Shown: one piece after another, positions 51,597-61,161 of the stretch
Numbering within the stretch: the first letter of the stretch is position 1
Layout of the letters: each line of letters begins with the position of its first letter
DNA from: Candidatus Poseidoniaceae archaeon
GTDB taxonomy: Archaea > Thermoplasmatota > Poseidoniia > Poseidoniales > Poseidoniaceae
Reading direction: 5' to 3'
Length of the DNA: 64,000 nucleotides
NCBI GenBank assembly: GCA_949372645.1
Contig: CASIAP010000005.1
Location: 1-64,000, forward strand
Program-made: the position numbers and the translations under genes
The notes under the pieces: model-generated
What the model was told of the DNA's origin: nothing
The model's database searches: none
What the model saw: the letters and a program-made list of their open reading frames with translations, nothing else

Positions 51597-51615
51597 TGAC
51601 CCCCGTAGGGGGTCA
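51597..51615. promoter_or_regulatory. Perfect inverted repeat TGACCCCC-GTA-GGGGGTCA in divergent intergenic region
   Basis: 8-bp arms with 3-nt spacer, between the giant FG-GAP/TSP3 gene start (51544, -) and thiamine pyrophosphokinase start (51692, +). Confidence 0.55.
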
Positions 51616-51691
51616 GAACATTGAACCACAAAGTGACTGATTCAATGCCATCAATCGGTGGGTTTGACAATACGAACCACCTCGCAGTAGT

Positions 51692-52324
51692 ATGGCGATG
51701 AAGACCTACCTCATCGTAGCGAATGGTCTTTGGCCAGAGGAAGTTGTTTGGAGACCACTGGTCCAACAAGCAACACACCTCATTGCATGCGATGGTGCTG
51801 CTAAGCAATGTTTTGATTATCATCTCTCAATCAATACTGTCATCGGGGATATGGACAGTCTTTCAGAAGAAGTTCAGCAAAAACTCTTGCAGCACTCCTC
51901 ACCGCAATTTATTCTGCAAGAAGGGCAGGAGAATAATGATCTGGTCAAAGCGATCGAATGGTCCGTTAATCAGGGGGCAGACCAAATTGAGGTTTTTGGA
52001 ATTGAAGGCGGAGATCTGGCCCACCAATTTGCAGCAATCTTGGCTTTGTGTGAGGTACCTTCGAATACCCGATTACACACTACAAAATCGACCATTCAAT
52101 TACTTAGGAAATCAGGCTACAAAAACTCTTCTATAGAACGAAATACCGTGTTTTCTTTGTTCGCTGTTGATCTGGTTAAAGGCATAACTCTCACCGGAGC
52201 AAAATGGAATTTGGACAAGAAACAATTACGGCCAGGAACTCAAGGGCTTCATAATCAAGTGGAAGAGAGTTGTTTGAATATTGAATATTCATCAGGTCAA
52301 TTATTACTTTTTTTGGATCGATGA
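51692..52324 (+). CDS. Thiamine pyrophosphokinase family protein
   Basis: IACDGAAKQCFDY, VIGDMDSLSEE, EGQENNDLVKAIEW, GIEGGDLAHQFAAIL. Confidence 0.85.
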   Translation: MAMKTYLIVANGLWPEEVVWRPLVQQATHLIACDGAAKQCFDYHLSINTVIGDMDSLSEEVQQKLLQHSSPQFILQEGQENNDLVKAIEWSVNQGADQIEVFGIEGGDLAHQFAAILALCEVPSNTRLHTTKSTIQLLRKSGYKNSSIERNTVFSLFAVDLVKGITLTGAKWNLDKKQLRPGTQGLHNQVEESCLNIEYSSGQLLLFLDR

Positions 52325-53146
52325 ATGAGGTAAATGCTTACGGAGCATTTCAGAATAACTTCCTTCGCCATCCCATTTTTGAGCGATGAGGTCGATTCTG
52401 GCTTTTTCAAGAGTTCCTTCCAACCCACCCCAGTCTTCTACTAATCCGAGTTTTAGTGCTGCACGAGGCGTATATCCTGGAAGAAAGTTCCGCCACAAAA
52501 ACGGTACACGGCCCGGAGTTACTCGGTTAACCATGCGGACAATTGATGTGTTACACGTTGTCAAGAATGAATGGTACCATTCTGGGTCTACAGCAAGTTT
52601 GTTTGCCTTTTGGGCTAAACGGCGCAATATGTCCTTATCTTTCCCAGGGGGTGAAATAGCTCGAAACATGTAGTCCTTGTTTCCTCGAGCGTTCGTTCGT
52701 AATCCGGTAAGGTCTCTTTCAAAACCAACCAAGAGATACAATTCATAATTACGCCAAAGGCCATCCCATGGATGGTAGCGTTGCTTGACTCTTCGACGGG
52801 CTTCAAACGAAAAGGAAAGGCAGGTCCCGTCATTGAATTCAAAGGTGAGGTAGGTGTGTGCCATACCGTGAATAGAATGGAAATGATCGACGATAAACCA
52901 AATGTCCTTCAGCTCTTCAACATCAACAACCACTTCTTTGGCCCAATCCTCATCACGGTCTCGAGTCGTCCTCCAAAAGAAATCCCGAACATTACGAAAG
53001 GTGATTTTACTTCCTTCTGTTGTCGTGGTCGTCAAATATTTGCAATCCGTGTTCCATTCCGCATCGGTTTGAGGTTTTCGTGGACGGACTCGAATGAACC
53101 AAATGGCGAAACAAATCAAGAAAGGCAAAAGGAGAAGTTCAAGCAT
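52304..53146 (-). CDS. Hypothetical protein with N-terminal TM
   Basis: 280 aa. MLELLLLPFLICFAIWFIRVRPRKP, then a Trp/Arg-rich soluble domain. 3' end overlaps the convergent TPK gene by 21 bp. Confidence 0.7.
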   Translation of the reverse strand: MLELLLLPFLICFAIWFIRVRPRKPQTDAEWNTDCKYLTTTTTEGSKITFRNVRDFFWRTTRDRDEDWAKEVVVDVEELKDIWFIVDHFHSIHGMAHTYLTFEFNDGTCLSFSFEARRRVKQRYHPWDGLWRNYELYLLVGFERDLTGLRTNARGNKDYMFRAISPPGKDKDILRRLAQKANKLAVDPEWYHSFLTTCNTSIVRMVNRVTPGRVPFLWRNFLPGYTPRAALKLGLVEDWGGLEGTLEKARIDLIAQKWDGEGSYSEMLRKHLPHSSIQKK

Positions 53147-53158
53147 AACAATCAGTAC

Positions 53159-54490
53159 TCACCATTTGTGCCAAATACGTAGTTGATTATCCCACCAATC
53201 GGTAGAACCATCTGGATGTTGGCGCCAAAGAACGCCTTCATCATCCGTCATTGTAGGGAAACCTTGCGCATCGGGGGAGCCATCTGGAAGAATCATTGGT
53301 GTTGGCCCAAGGTCCCGTAATGAGCCAGTTTCTGCTTCATCCTTGACTCGGACCAAGAGCATAAACACGACGATACAGACGATGAGACCAAGCACTCCGA
53401 TTGAGAACCAACCAACAGACTTCGTCGGTGTTTCTTCACCAAATGAGCGGCTTGGAAGGGAAGCGGCCTCGCTCTCCGAGATGTTCAATCCTGGGAGCCG
53501 GACAAGATTAATTCCGTGAACTGTTCGAATTTGTTCATCATTTATGACTTCTAACGTAATCAAGTGCACTCCAGCAGGTAGAATTGTGCAATCATAAGTC
53601 GTACTGCGGTTACCAGGTAGTACTGTACCTTGAATGGTCCAAATCTTCTCAAAGGTTGAAAAGTCAACACCGACCATGTTTGGAGTCATCGTGATTTCGC
53701 ATGGATTGTCAGTGTCGTTTCCATTTCCGATGACCGTCATTGAGAAGGCTGGAGCTGGACGATTATGAATCGAAAGATTGAGCCAATACTCTGCTGTTTG
53801 ACCCAGATCGTTTCGATAGGCCTCTTTCAAAGTATATTCACCTGCAGGCCAATGTGAACAGTCCAAAACCGTCTGATTATCAAGAACGGTGAAAGGAGCT
53901 CCTGAGAAAGTACGGATCCCTGATGCATCGTATCGAGGACCAGTTTCATCATCAAAAATTCGGTTGATGGAGCAATCGTCTCCGGTTTCAATCCATCCGG
54001 GAGCATCTAAATCAAGCATCAAATGTGGAGTCTTCAATGCAGGTTTGAGGACATAAGATGGTAACTGAAGCGTTACAATCGTACTACCATCTTGCTTAAC
54101 GAATTCGAGACGCAGAGTATGTTCACCCGCTGACCATGCATCATAGACTAAACTCGCATTCGATTGGCCAGCAAACGCCATGTATTGTTTCTGTTGAACT
54201 TCCTTGTCTTTGTGGAGTCCATGTAATCGCAATTCAATTTCGGTCCAATCAGAAGAGGAGTTGAGAATCACAACCACACGAATTGCATCGGGCTCACCGT
54301 CTTGATTCATATCCATTGTATCATTACGCAAGGCAACCAATGTCAACCCTTCAGCAGCAAGTGCATCATCAACGGCGGAAGGCTCTGCTTGCACTTCCTG
54401 AACAACACCGATAGGAGAAAGAAGGCAGCCAAGTAAAAGAGAAACAAGAACAATCGGTAAAATTTGTTTCGAATCACGCACCGGGTTCAC
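53159..54490 (-). CDS. Exported/membrane protein with cytoplasmic tail ending in a Trp-rich WW-like segment
   Basis: Signal ILPIVLVSLLLGCLLSPIG; TM SVGWFSIGVLGLIVCIVVFMLLV; tail DDEGVLWRQHPDGSTDWWDNQLRIWHKW. Confidence 0.75.
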   Translation of the reverse strand: MNPVRDSKQILPIVLVSLLLGCLLSPIGVVQEVQAEPSAVDDALAAEGLTLVALRNDTMDMNQDGEPDAIRVVVILNSSSDWTEIELRLHGLHKDKEVQQKQYMAFAGQSNASLVYDAWSAGEHTLRLEFVKQDGSTIVTLQLPSYVLKPALKTPHLMLDLDAPGWIETGDDCSINRIFDDETGPRYDASGIRTFSGAPFTVLDNQTVLDCSHWPAGEYTLKEAYRNDLGQTAEYWLNLSIHNRPAPAFSMTVIGNGNDTDNPCEITMTPNMVGVDFSTFEKIWTIQGTVLPGNRSTTYDCTILPAGVHLITLEVINDEQIRTVHGINLVRLPGLNISESEAASLPSRSFGEETPTKSVGWFSIGVLGLIVCIVVFMLLVRVKDEAETGSLRDLGPTPMILPDGSPDAQGFPTMTDDEGVLWRQHPDGSTDWWDNQLRIWHKW

Positions 54491-57050
54491 CTCCTGGTTC
54501 TGGAATAGTAGGTTGAGAGGGTAATTCCATCCCTGTTGGACTCGGAAGAGGCGGCAAATGTTCCAATGGAATCATACCCATAGGCAATGCTTCCAACGTT
54601 AGAGCGTCTAAATTCGCTGTAACTTTTGATTCAAATAAATCCTCTTGAAGGAAATCATTATCGCGACCCTTGCGAACGATAAGGGCGAAAGTCGCGCCAA
54701 GAATGAAGCCGAATCCAATCACTAAATAGGTCAACCATGATGCTGCTGGATCTTCACCCAAGATCGCAACTGCTGCTGAAAATTCACCATATGAGTCGGA
54801 CCAACCATCGCCATTTGAATCTGCACAACCTTGCTTATCACGTTTGGAAACTCCCGATACTTCTGGACAATCATCTCGAAGGGCTCCCAAAGGAACATCG
54901 CCGAAACCATCTCCATCGGTATCGCGCCATTGAAGAGATTCTGTCGGGAACGAGTCTGCTGAACCGTAAGGATGAGCTTGCCAACTTTCAGTTGGGTCAG
55001 ACCAGCCATCGCCATCTGTATCACGGCAACCCAATCGGTCAAGAATTGAAGTTCCACGAACTTCGGGACATGCATCACCTTGATTGCCGTCTTTGGAATC
55101 TCCAAATCCATCCCCATCGGTATCTCTGGACTGAGTCGGTTCGTGAATGAAAGCATCACCGAGGTCAGACCAGCCATCACCGTCGGTGTCAGGGCAACCC
55201 CAACGGTCTCCACCGGAAGAAGGGCCAACGGAAGTTCCTGCTTGGCTCGGGCAGACATCAGCAGTTGTTCCAAGAGGGTTATCTCCTCGTCCATCGCCAT
55301 CGATGTCATGCCACTGCGTGTAATCCATAGGCCAAGCATCGCCTTTACCTCCGGGACTTGCTAGCCATGAACTTGTTGAATCGGACCAACCGTCTTCATC
55401 ACTGTCTGGGCAACCCCAGCGGTCAAAAGTTGAGGTTCCTTGTGTTGTTCTGCATCCATCACCACGGTAGGCAAATCGAAGTGTTTGTCCATCGAAATAT
55501 TCCAAGTTGTCACCGTAACCATCGTGATCGGTATCATACCATTGACTTTCATCACCTGGGAACGCGTCTGCAAATCCATCCGGATGAGCGATCCAATCAT
55601 TGGTCGGGTCCGAATAACCATCGGTATCAACATCTCTACAACCAAGACGGTCGTAGCGAGATATCCATTCGGATTCAACTTCTTCAGCCGATGAAAAGAC
55701 GCATACGTCGGCTTCAAAGCCATTGATATTGTCGCCATAACCATCGCCATCCGTATCACGATATTGAGAATCTATGAATGGGAAATCGTCGATTTGGTAA
55801 GCACCATACGATTGATTATCGCCCCAGCCATCTTCATCTGAATCCGCCCATTGCGTTGGGTTATCCGGGAAATCATCTACTTGGAGAGCGCCTTCGGATT
55901 GGTTATCACCCCAGCCATCAAAATCACGGTCTTGCCATTGTGATGGTTCGAGAGGGAAAGCATCAGACCCATTGGCTTTGGTCCAGTTGAGATCACCATC
56001 CGAAAAACCATCATCATCAGTATCTGTACAACCATATCGGTCACCGGTTGAAGTGCCGGTAATGAAAGGGCAGGCATCGGGTGTAGAGGCACTTGGCAAC
56101 CAGGTTCCAATACCCCAACTGGCACGTGAGAGGTTCCACTCACCGTCTTCCCAATTATCACCAAAGCCATCACCGTCGGTATCTTCCCATTGAGTCGGGT
56201 CGAGAGAAAAGGCATCGCCAAATCCGATAGGGTGAGCATACCAAGCAGTCACACCATCTAAGGCACCAGGGTCTTCGTTTGAGAATCCGTCACCGTCAGA
56301 ATCAAGACATCCATACCGGTCTTGAATCGAATAACCTCGACGGAATGGGCAATGGTCTCCTTCGAATCCATCAAGATTATCGCCATAACCATCGTTATCG
56401 CTGTCCAACCATTGAGTCACATCGCTGACAAAGGCATCAGCTCCATTTTGAGGACCCCATCCTGAATCTGGGTCTGACCAACCATCTGAATCTGAATCTG
56501 TGCACCCTTTTCGATCATTCGTAGAAGTCCCAACGAGGTCTTCACAATCATCTTCATTATCGATAAACCCATCTTCATCAGAGTCCCGATTAGCTTTGTC
56601 AATCGAAGGAGTGAGCGTATAATCAAATCCATCGTTGCACCATGAATCCTCAGATTTAATCTTGACATAGACAAAACTGGCTGCGTTCACGGTTGTCGAG
56701 AGCACTTTTGAAGAAGCACTATCGTCAGCAGAGGTATCGACAATTGTACTACCTTGAGCGTTCACAAGAGAGAACGTACCGGTCCATCCATCACCTGGGC
56801 ACCACCATGCTGCACCATTCATCGATCCAGAAAAAGACACTTGAATGATGTCACCTTTTTTGGCTTCAATCTTCCAGAAATCGGTTTGATCATTACCTGC
56901 ATCACAGTCAGGGTCACAGACATAACCGTTCGAAGTTACGCCATCTGTGAGTGGATTTGCACTTTGAAGAGAATCATCCGCAGAAACAGGTGAAATCATT
57001 GAAATCAGCATCGCGGCGAGGCAGAGGGCCATCAACCGCTTCGCGAGCAT
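54474..57050 (-). CDS. Exported thrombospondin type-3-like repeat protein with C-terminal TM
   Basis: Signal MLAKRLMALCLAAMLISMISPVSA; many DxDxDGxxD repeats (DSDGDGFSNEDP, DTDGDGYGDN). TM WLTYLVIGFGFILGATFALIV. Overlaps the downstream gene start by 17 bp. Confidence 0.88.
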   Translation of the reverse strand: MLAKRLMALCLAAMLISMISPVSADDSLQSANPLTDGVTSNGYVCDPDCDAGNDQTDFWKIEAKKGDIIQVSFSGSMNGAAWWCPGDGWTGTFSLVNAQGSTIVDTSADDSASSKVLSTTVNAASFVYVKIKSEDSWCNDGFDYTLTPSIDKANRDSDEDGFIDNEDDCEDLVGTSTNDRKGCTDSDSDGWSDPDSGWGPQNGADAFVSDVTQWLDSDNDGYGDNLDGFEGDHCPFRRGYSIQDRYGCLDSDGDGFSNEDPGALDGVTAWYAHPIGFGDAFSLDPTQWEDTDGDGFGDNWEDGEWNLSRASWGIGTWLPSASTPDACPFITGTSTGDRYGCTDTDDDGFSDGDLNWTKANGSDAFPLEPSQWQDRDFDGWGDNQSEGALQVDDFPDNPTQWADSDEDGWGDNQSYGAYQIDDFPFIDSQYRDTDGDGYGDNINGFEADVCVFSSAEEVESEWISRYDRLGCRDVDTDGYSDPTNDWIAHPDGFADAFPGDESQWYDTDHDGYGDNLEYFDGQTLRFAYRGDGCRTTQGTSTFDRWGCPDSDEDGWSDSTSSWLASPGGKGDAWPMDYTQWHDIDGDGRGDNPLGTTADVCPSQAGTSVGPSSGGDRWGCPDTDGDGWSDLGDAFIHEPTQSRDTDGDGFGDSKDGNQGDACPEVRGTSILDRLGCRDTDGDGWSDPTESWQAHPYGSADSFPTESLQWRDTDGDGFGDVPLGALRDDCPEVSGVSKRDKQGCADSNGDGWSDSYGEFSAAVAILGEDPAASWLTYLVIGFGFILGATFALIVRKGRDNDFLQEDLFESKVTANLDALTLEALPMGMIPLEHLPPLPSPTGMELPSQPTIPEPGGEPGA

Positions 57051-57128
57051 GGTTCTCCAAGAGGTGGTGTGCCTATGAACACCTCGCCTGTTCAAGCGAC
57101 ACTCTGCGGATGTCAAAACCGAATGTTA

Positions 57129-58862
57129 TCAGCTGCGAGCAGCGAGAATCAATTCCCCGATTGAAAAGGCAGGCATTTCCATAGAGGTATCCTCAGATTC
57201 TGAAACAATACTGTGTGACAAAGCCATATCACCTCGAATAAATTTGATGTAGCGTTGTTCTTCATTCTCTTCAAATGGATGCAAACCAATGTTTTCTTGA
57301 TAGGCAATCCCCATCCAAGTTCCATCTGGAGACATCACTGTTTCAAAGAAATCGTGGAGCGCGTGGGTATCGCCACTGCTTTCCTCATAAGCAGTTACCG
57401 TATGAAGTGGGGTCGGATCAATAATTCTAAAATCCCAAACATCGCCTTCCATTGGATGGTGAAGTGCACCAGCGTAGAGGTACCAATCCTTTCCAGCAAC
57501 ATAGTCATCTTCACTGTTTTTTTGGCCATAATCAAGCCCATAGAACGCCACACTGACCACTTGGTCTTCAGTAATCGAGACGAAGGGATACATTTGGATT
57601 CCACGGTCAAATGCAGTTGCATTCCATGATTGCCAACTGGTGCCGTTATCGTATGAAACTGCAATACGCATTTCCCAAGCACCGGTGTTTCCATTTGGAC
57701 AATCTGCCCAAGTCACGACAACCATGCCGCCTTCGTTATTGTTGACCACTGGATAACCTTCGGGACAATTACCTTCACGAGGGCCGACTGTAACAGGTGC
57801 TTGCCAAGTTCCATCGCTTGGACTTGGCCCAGTGCCTCGACCATAGTCATCACTGATGCGAACTTGAACCGTTCCTGAATCAGAATCGGCATCTTCTTGA
57901 GCTACAAAGACATAAGGACCATTATTTTGGCTGGAAATGGTCGACCAGCCACCTGGCATTGCATAGCATTGTGAAAAAGGAGCACGACCTGTTTCCGAGT
58001 GATAATACCAGTACCGCCCACTATCACCTGAACACTCTGGAGGCGAAGCTCCTGAATTTCCAAGATAGTGAATGATGCCATCTCCTTGAGCTGCGACCCA
58101 TGGCCGATCATCAGCGGCCATTGTCTGCATTCGTTCACAAACTACAGGTGACATGTAGGTGTTGCCACCATCTTCAAACATGTGCCACCAATTGTCTTCC
58201 AAAGTGGTATCGAGATAGTAGACGACGTCATTCGCGTCGACTGCAATATCTCCTTCATCGCCGAGGCATTCGGAACCTGCACCCGTACCAGAACCAACCA
58301 ATGAATTTCCTAAATTACCTGGTGTGGGGTTGAAATTATCCCCATGGCTCCATGTTTCACCGTTATCGTTTGAAATCCAAAACCAAGATGCCCAATAATC
58401 CCAACTGGTCATCTCTCCGTCTTCGCAAGCATACCATGTATCGAGGTTGCCGCCAATGACTGGAGCAAATGGATTACCTTCACCACCCCAACGCAAATCT
58501 TTGTGTGCTGTGACGAAAAGATTTCCTTGGCTGTCGATGGAAAGACTTGGCTCATAGCCAATTCCATAACCTTCGTAACCTGCATCTTGCCCATTATCGG
58601 GGTCGATACATTCCTCATGGCGAGGCATGTATTCGGGTTCATTCCAAGTAAAATACACTTGATCTCCTTGGAGTGCCTCTTGCGTTTCGCTTGGATTCAA
58701 ACCGTTTGACATCGAAGGGCCCCAAATGGCTGCTAAAAGAAGGGTAATGATGGCAACGGCTATGGTGGCACCTGCAGCCAAATTGAGGTCTCGCTTACCA
58801 GAGGTATCAGCAGAAACGGTTGATTCTCCAAGCAAAATAGCTGCGGGAGGAGAGGTCGACAT
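57129..58862 (-). CDS. N-terminally anchored BNR/Asp-box (sialidase-like beta-propeller) exported protein
   Basis: TM NLAAGATIAVAIITLLLAAIWG. Asp-box-like SNDNGETW and SYDNGTSWQSW; SIDSQGNLFVT and AVDANDVVYYL propeller-like blades. Confidence 0.75.
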   Translation of the reverse strand: MSTSPPAAILLGESTVSADTSGKRDLNLAAGATIAVAIITLLLAAIWGPSMSNGLNPSETQEALQGDQVYFTWNEPEYMPRHEECIDPDNGQDAGYEGYGIGYEPSLSIDSQGNLFVTAHKDLRWGGEGNPFAPVIGGNLDTWYACEDGEMTSWDYWASWFWISNDNGETWSHGDNFNPTPGNLGNSLVGSGTGAGSECLGDEGDIAVDANDVVYYLDTTLEDNWWHMFEDGGNTYMSPVVCERMQTMAADDRPWVAAQGDGIIHYLGNSGASPPECSGDSGRYWYYHSETGRAPFSQCYAMPGGWSTISSQNNGPYVFVAQEDADSDSGTVQVRISDDYGRGTGPSPSDGTWQAPVTVGPREGNCPEGYPVVNNNEGGMVVVTWADCPNGNTGAWEMRIAVSYDNGTSWQSWNATAFDRGIQMYPFVSITEDQVVSVAFYGLDYGQKNSEDDYVAGKDWYLYAGALHHPMEGDVWDFRIIDPTPLHTVTAYEESSGDTHALHDFFETVMSPDGTWMGIAYQENIGLHPFEENEEQRYIKFIRGDMALSHSIVSESEDTSMEMPAFSIGELILAARS

Positions 58863-58909
58863 GGTAACTTGTAGAGGCGTTGTGCTTTGGAGGTTACGCT
58901 TGAAGGTGT

Positions 58910-60181
58910 TCAGTCCTTTGACGCAACCATTGAAAGGTAGATTTTTTCGTAATCTTCAGCATTATGCTCATAGGTGTAAGTATTGAGAACCCGCTCTCGC
59001 CCTCGGAGAGCTTGAGCAGTACGTCCTTCAGGATCTTCAAGTGAACGACAAACTGCATTTGCTAAAGCACTGGGGTTTCCAGTTTCAAAGAGTTCACCGA
59101 CCGTGGAATCAATCATTTCAGTGAGGGGAGGTTGGTCGACGGTGACGACCGGAGTGCCGCTTGCTAATGCTTCCAAAGGAATGAGCCCTTGGCCCTCATA
59201 ATACGATGGATAAACAACTAAATCTGCACTTCTGAAATGTTGAGCTAAATCTTCAAACGACATTCCTGGTCGAATGAAAACTGCATGTCCAACACCAAGT
59301 TTCTTTGCTTGGCGTAGGAGGGTTTTGGCCATATGCCCTCTTCCGATGATGCATAAGCGAGCGCCTGGAAACCGACTGAGGATTTCAGGCATAGCCCGTA
59401 GGAGTGTACGGTGACCTTTTCGAGCAACTAAACGGCCAACAGCAAGTAAAAGTGGGGTTTGTTGTGAGGCTCGGCCACACAAAGAATCTTCATCAGCAGC
59501 ATCGTATTTTTTGCGAAGTGCTTCATGCTCCAATTGTTCATCTTCATCGTCGTGGTTCATAGGTCGAAACACTAAATGGTCAACTCCATACAAAATTGTT
59601 TCACATTTCCACTGCTCAGGAGGTGAATACCAACGCTGGAATTCCTGTTTAGTAGAGTCGCTAATCGCAACACATACCGATGATTCAGTAATTCCAGCTT
59701 GTTCGTATTTCGCATACCATTTTGCAGTGGTGAGAATCGCTAAATCGTTGGGGTTTTTCCACGTCGCAGATTCACGATGTTTGGCTGCTAAACGCATCCC
59801 TTCGCGTTCTCCGATCCAACTACCGTTGAGAGCAGAAAGAACTGGGGCAATGTTTTCTTGAACCATACGGTATTCTTTTTTTGTCCAACTCACCAGCGGT
59901 AATAAAGTGTGAATCACATCTATTGGTTCACGCTTATGAAGGATTTTGAGCGCTTGAAGTGCATGTTTTCCGTAGGAACGTGTAAACGCCATTGGTGCTT
60001 TGAGCCAAGGAACTTCAATGACCGAAACACCTTGTTGAGAAGGAGCTCGCCCTTTGTGGGTACGGGTAATGATGCTCACATTGTGACCACGTGCTGCTAA
60101 ATGACCTGCCAAATGGTAGACCACAGAACCGATCCCCCCCCATCGCGGAGGGTATTCACCGGACACCATCGCAATGTGCAT
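58910..60181 (-). CDS. Glycosyltransferase family 4 (GT-B) protein
   Basis: MVSGEYPPRWGGIGSVVYHLAGHLAARGHNVSIITR, LLAVGRLVARKGHRTLLRAMPEIL, VYPSYYEGQGLIPLEALASGTPVV. Confidence 0.93.
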   Translation of the reverse strand: MHIAMVSGEYPPRWGGIGSVVYHLAGHLAARGHNVSIITRTHKGRAPSQQGVSVIEVPWLKAPMAFTRSYGKHALQALKILHKREPIDVIHTLLPLVSWTKKEYRMVQENIAPVLSALNGSWIGEREGMRLAAKHRESATWKNPNDLAILTTAKWYAKYEQAGITESSVCVAISDSTKQEFQRWYSPPEQWKCETILYGVDHLVFRPMNHDDEDEQLEHEALRKKYDAADEDSLCGRASQQTPLLLAVGRLVARKGHRTLLRAMPEILSRFPGARLCIIGRGHMAKTLLRQAKKLGVGHAVFIRPGMSFEDLAQHFRSADLVVYPSYYEGQGLIPLEALASGTPVVTVDQPPLTEMIDSTVGELFETGNPSALANAVCRSLEDPEGRTAQALRGRERVLNTYTYEHNAEDYEKIYLSMVASKD

Positions 60182-60267
60182 GTGTGTGGGACGGGCCGTT
60201 GTGGTTTCAATGTCACCGACATCAACATCAGAAAATCATCTTTTGAACCCAATGACTTCAAGGGGGT

Positions 60268-61062
60268 GTGCTGGGTGGGGGACTCATGGGCGATAAACTC
60301 CCCGTAACCGTTACAGTAATTCTTCCGACTCGAAATGAGGAAGAAGCGCTTGGTCCTACAATTGATGCAATTCCGCGTGGATGGTGTAAAAACCTCGAAA
60401 TAATGATTGTAGATGGTAATTCTTCTGATCGAACGCGTGAGATTGCATTGGAAAAGAAAATCCGAGTTCACCTTGAAGAAAGAAAAGGCTACGGTCGTGC
60501 ATACCGAACTGGATTTGATGTTGCCAAGAACGATATTATCGTCACCATGGATGCTGATTGCACCTATCCAGCTGAATTAGTTCCTACATTAGTCAAGCGT
60601 TTGATTGATGATGATCTTGATTTCATAACTTGTGACCGCCTTTCATTGGCAGAAGAGGGTTCGATGCCGGGAATCCATGGCTTTGGGAACTGGGCACTTT
60701 CCTTCACTGCTCGGCTTTTGTTTGGCTATGGCATCAAAGATTCCCAATCTGGAATGTGGGTTTTCCGAAAATCAATCTTCAATAACGATGCCATGCGTCC
60801 AACCAATGATGGAATGCCTCTCTCAGAAGAAATGAAAATCCTCGCCCGTCGGGTTCTTGGAAAGGATAAGGCAGTTGAAATCTCAGTCCCCTATCGACCC
60901 CGAGTTGGTGAAGCAGAGATTCACACATGGGGCGATGGATGGAAGAACTTCAAATTCCTCTTTGCTCGACGAATCGGTTTGCATCGCACGCTCACTCCTT
61001 GGGGCGGGCGCGACTCAAACCCAGATTCAACTAACAAGGATTTGCCAGAACAAAAGAAGTGA
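60268..61062 (+). CDS. Glycosyltransferase family 2 (dolichyl-phosphate mannosyltransferase-like)
   Basis: VTVILPTRNEEEALGPTIDAIP, IMIVDGNSSDRT, IIVTMDADCTYPAELVPTLVK. Start may be GTG at 60268 or ATG at 60286. Confidence 0.92.
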   Translation: MLGGGLMGDKLPVTVTVILPTRNEEEALGPTIDAIPRGWCKNLEIMIVDGNSSDRTREIALEKKIRVHLEERKGYGRAYRTGFDVAKNDIIVTMDADCTYPAELVPTLVKRLIDDDLDFITCDRLSLAEEGSMPGIHGFGNWALSFTARLLFGYGIKDSQSGMWVFRKSIFNNDAMRPTNDGMPLSEEMKILARRVLGKDKAVEISVPYRPRVGEAEIHTWGDGWKNFKFLFARRIGLHRTLTPWGGRDSNPDSTNKDLPEQKK

Positions 61063-61161
61063 ATAAATCACTCGAAACTTTGGTTTGAGTCAATTTGAAC
61101 GATTTGAGATTCATCATCGTTTACGCTCTCTTCGATAGAAGGAAATGTGAGTTGGTTCTTC

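Noticed and set aside
51616-51691. Possible TPP riboswitch upstream of thiamine pyrophosphokinase
   Set aside because: Conserved CUGAGA and ACCUGAU...AUGCCAGCG-type elements are absent and the leader is too short.
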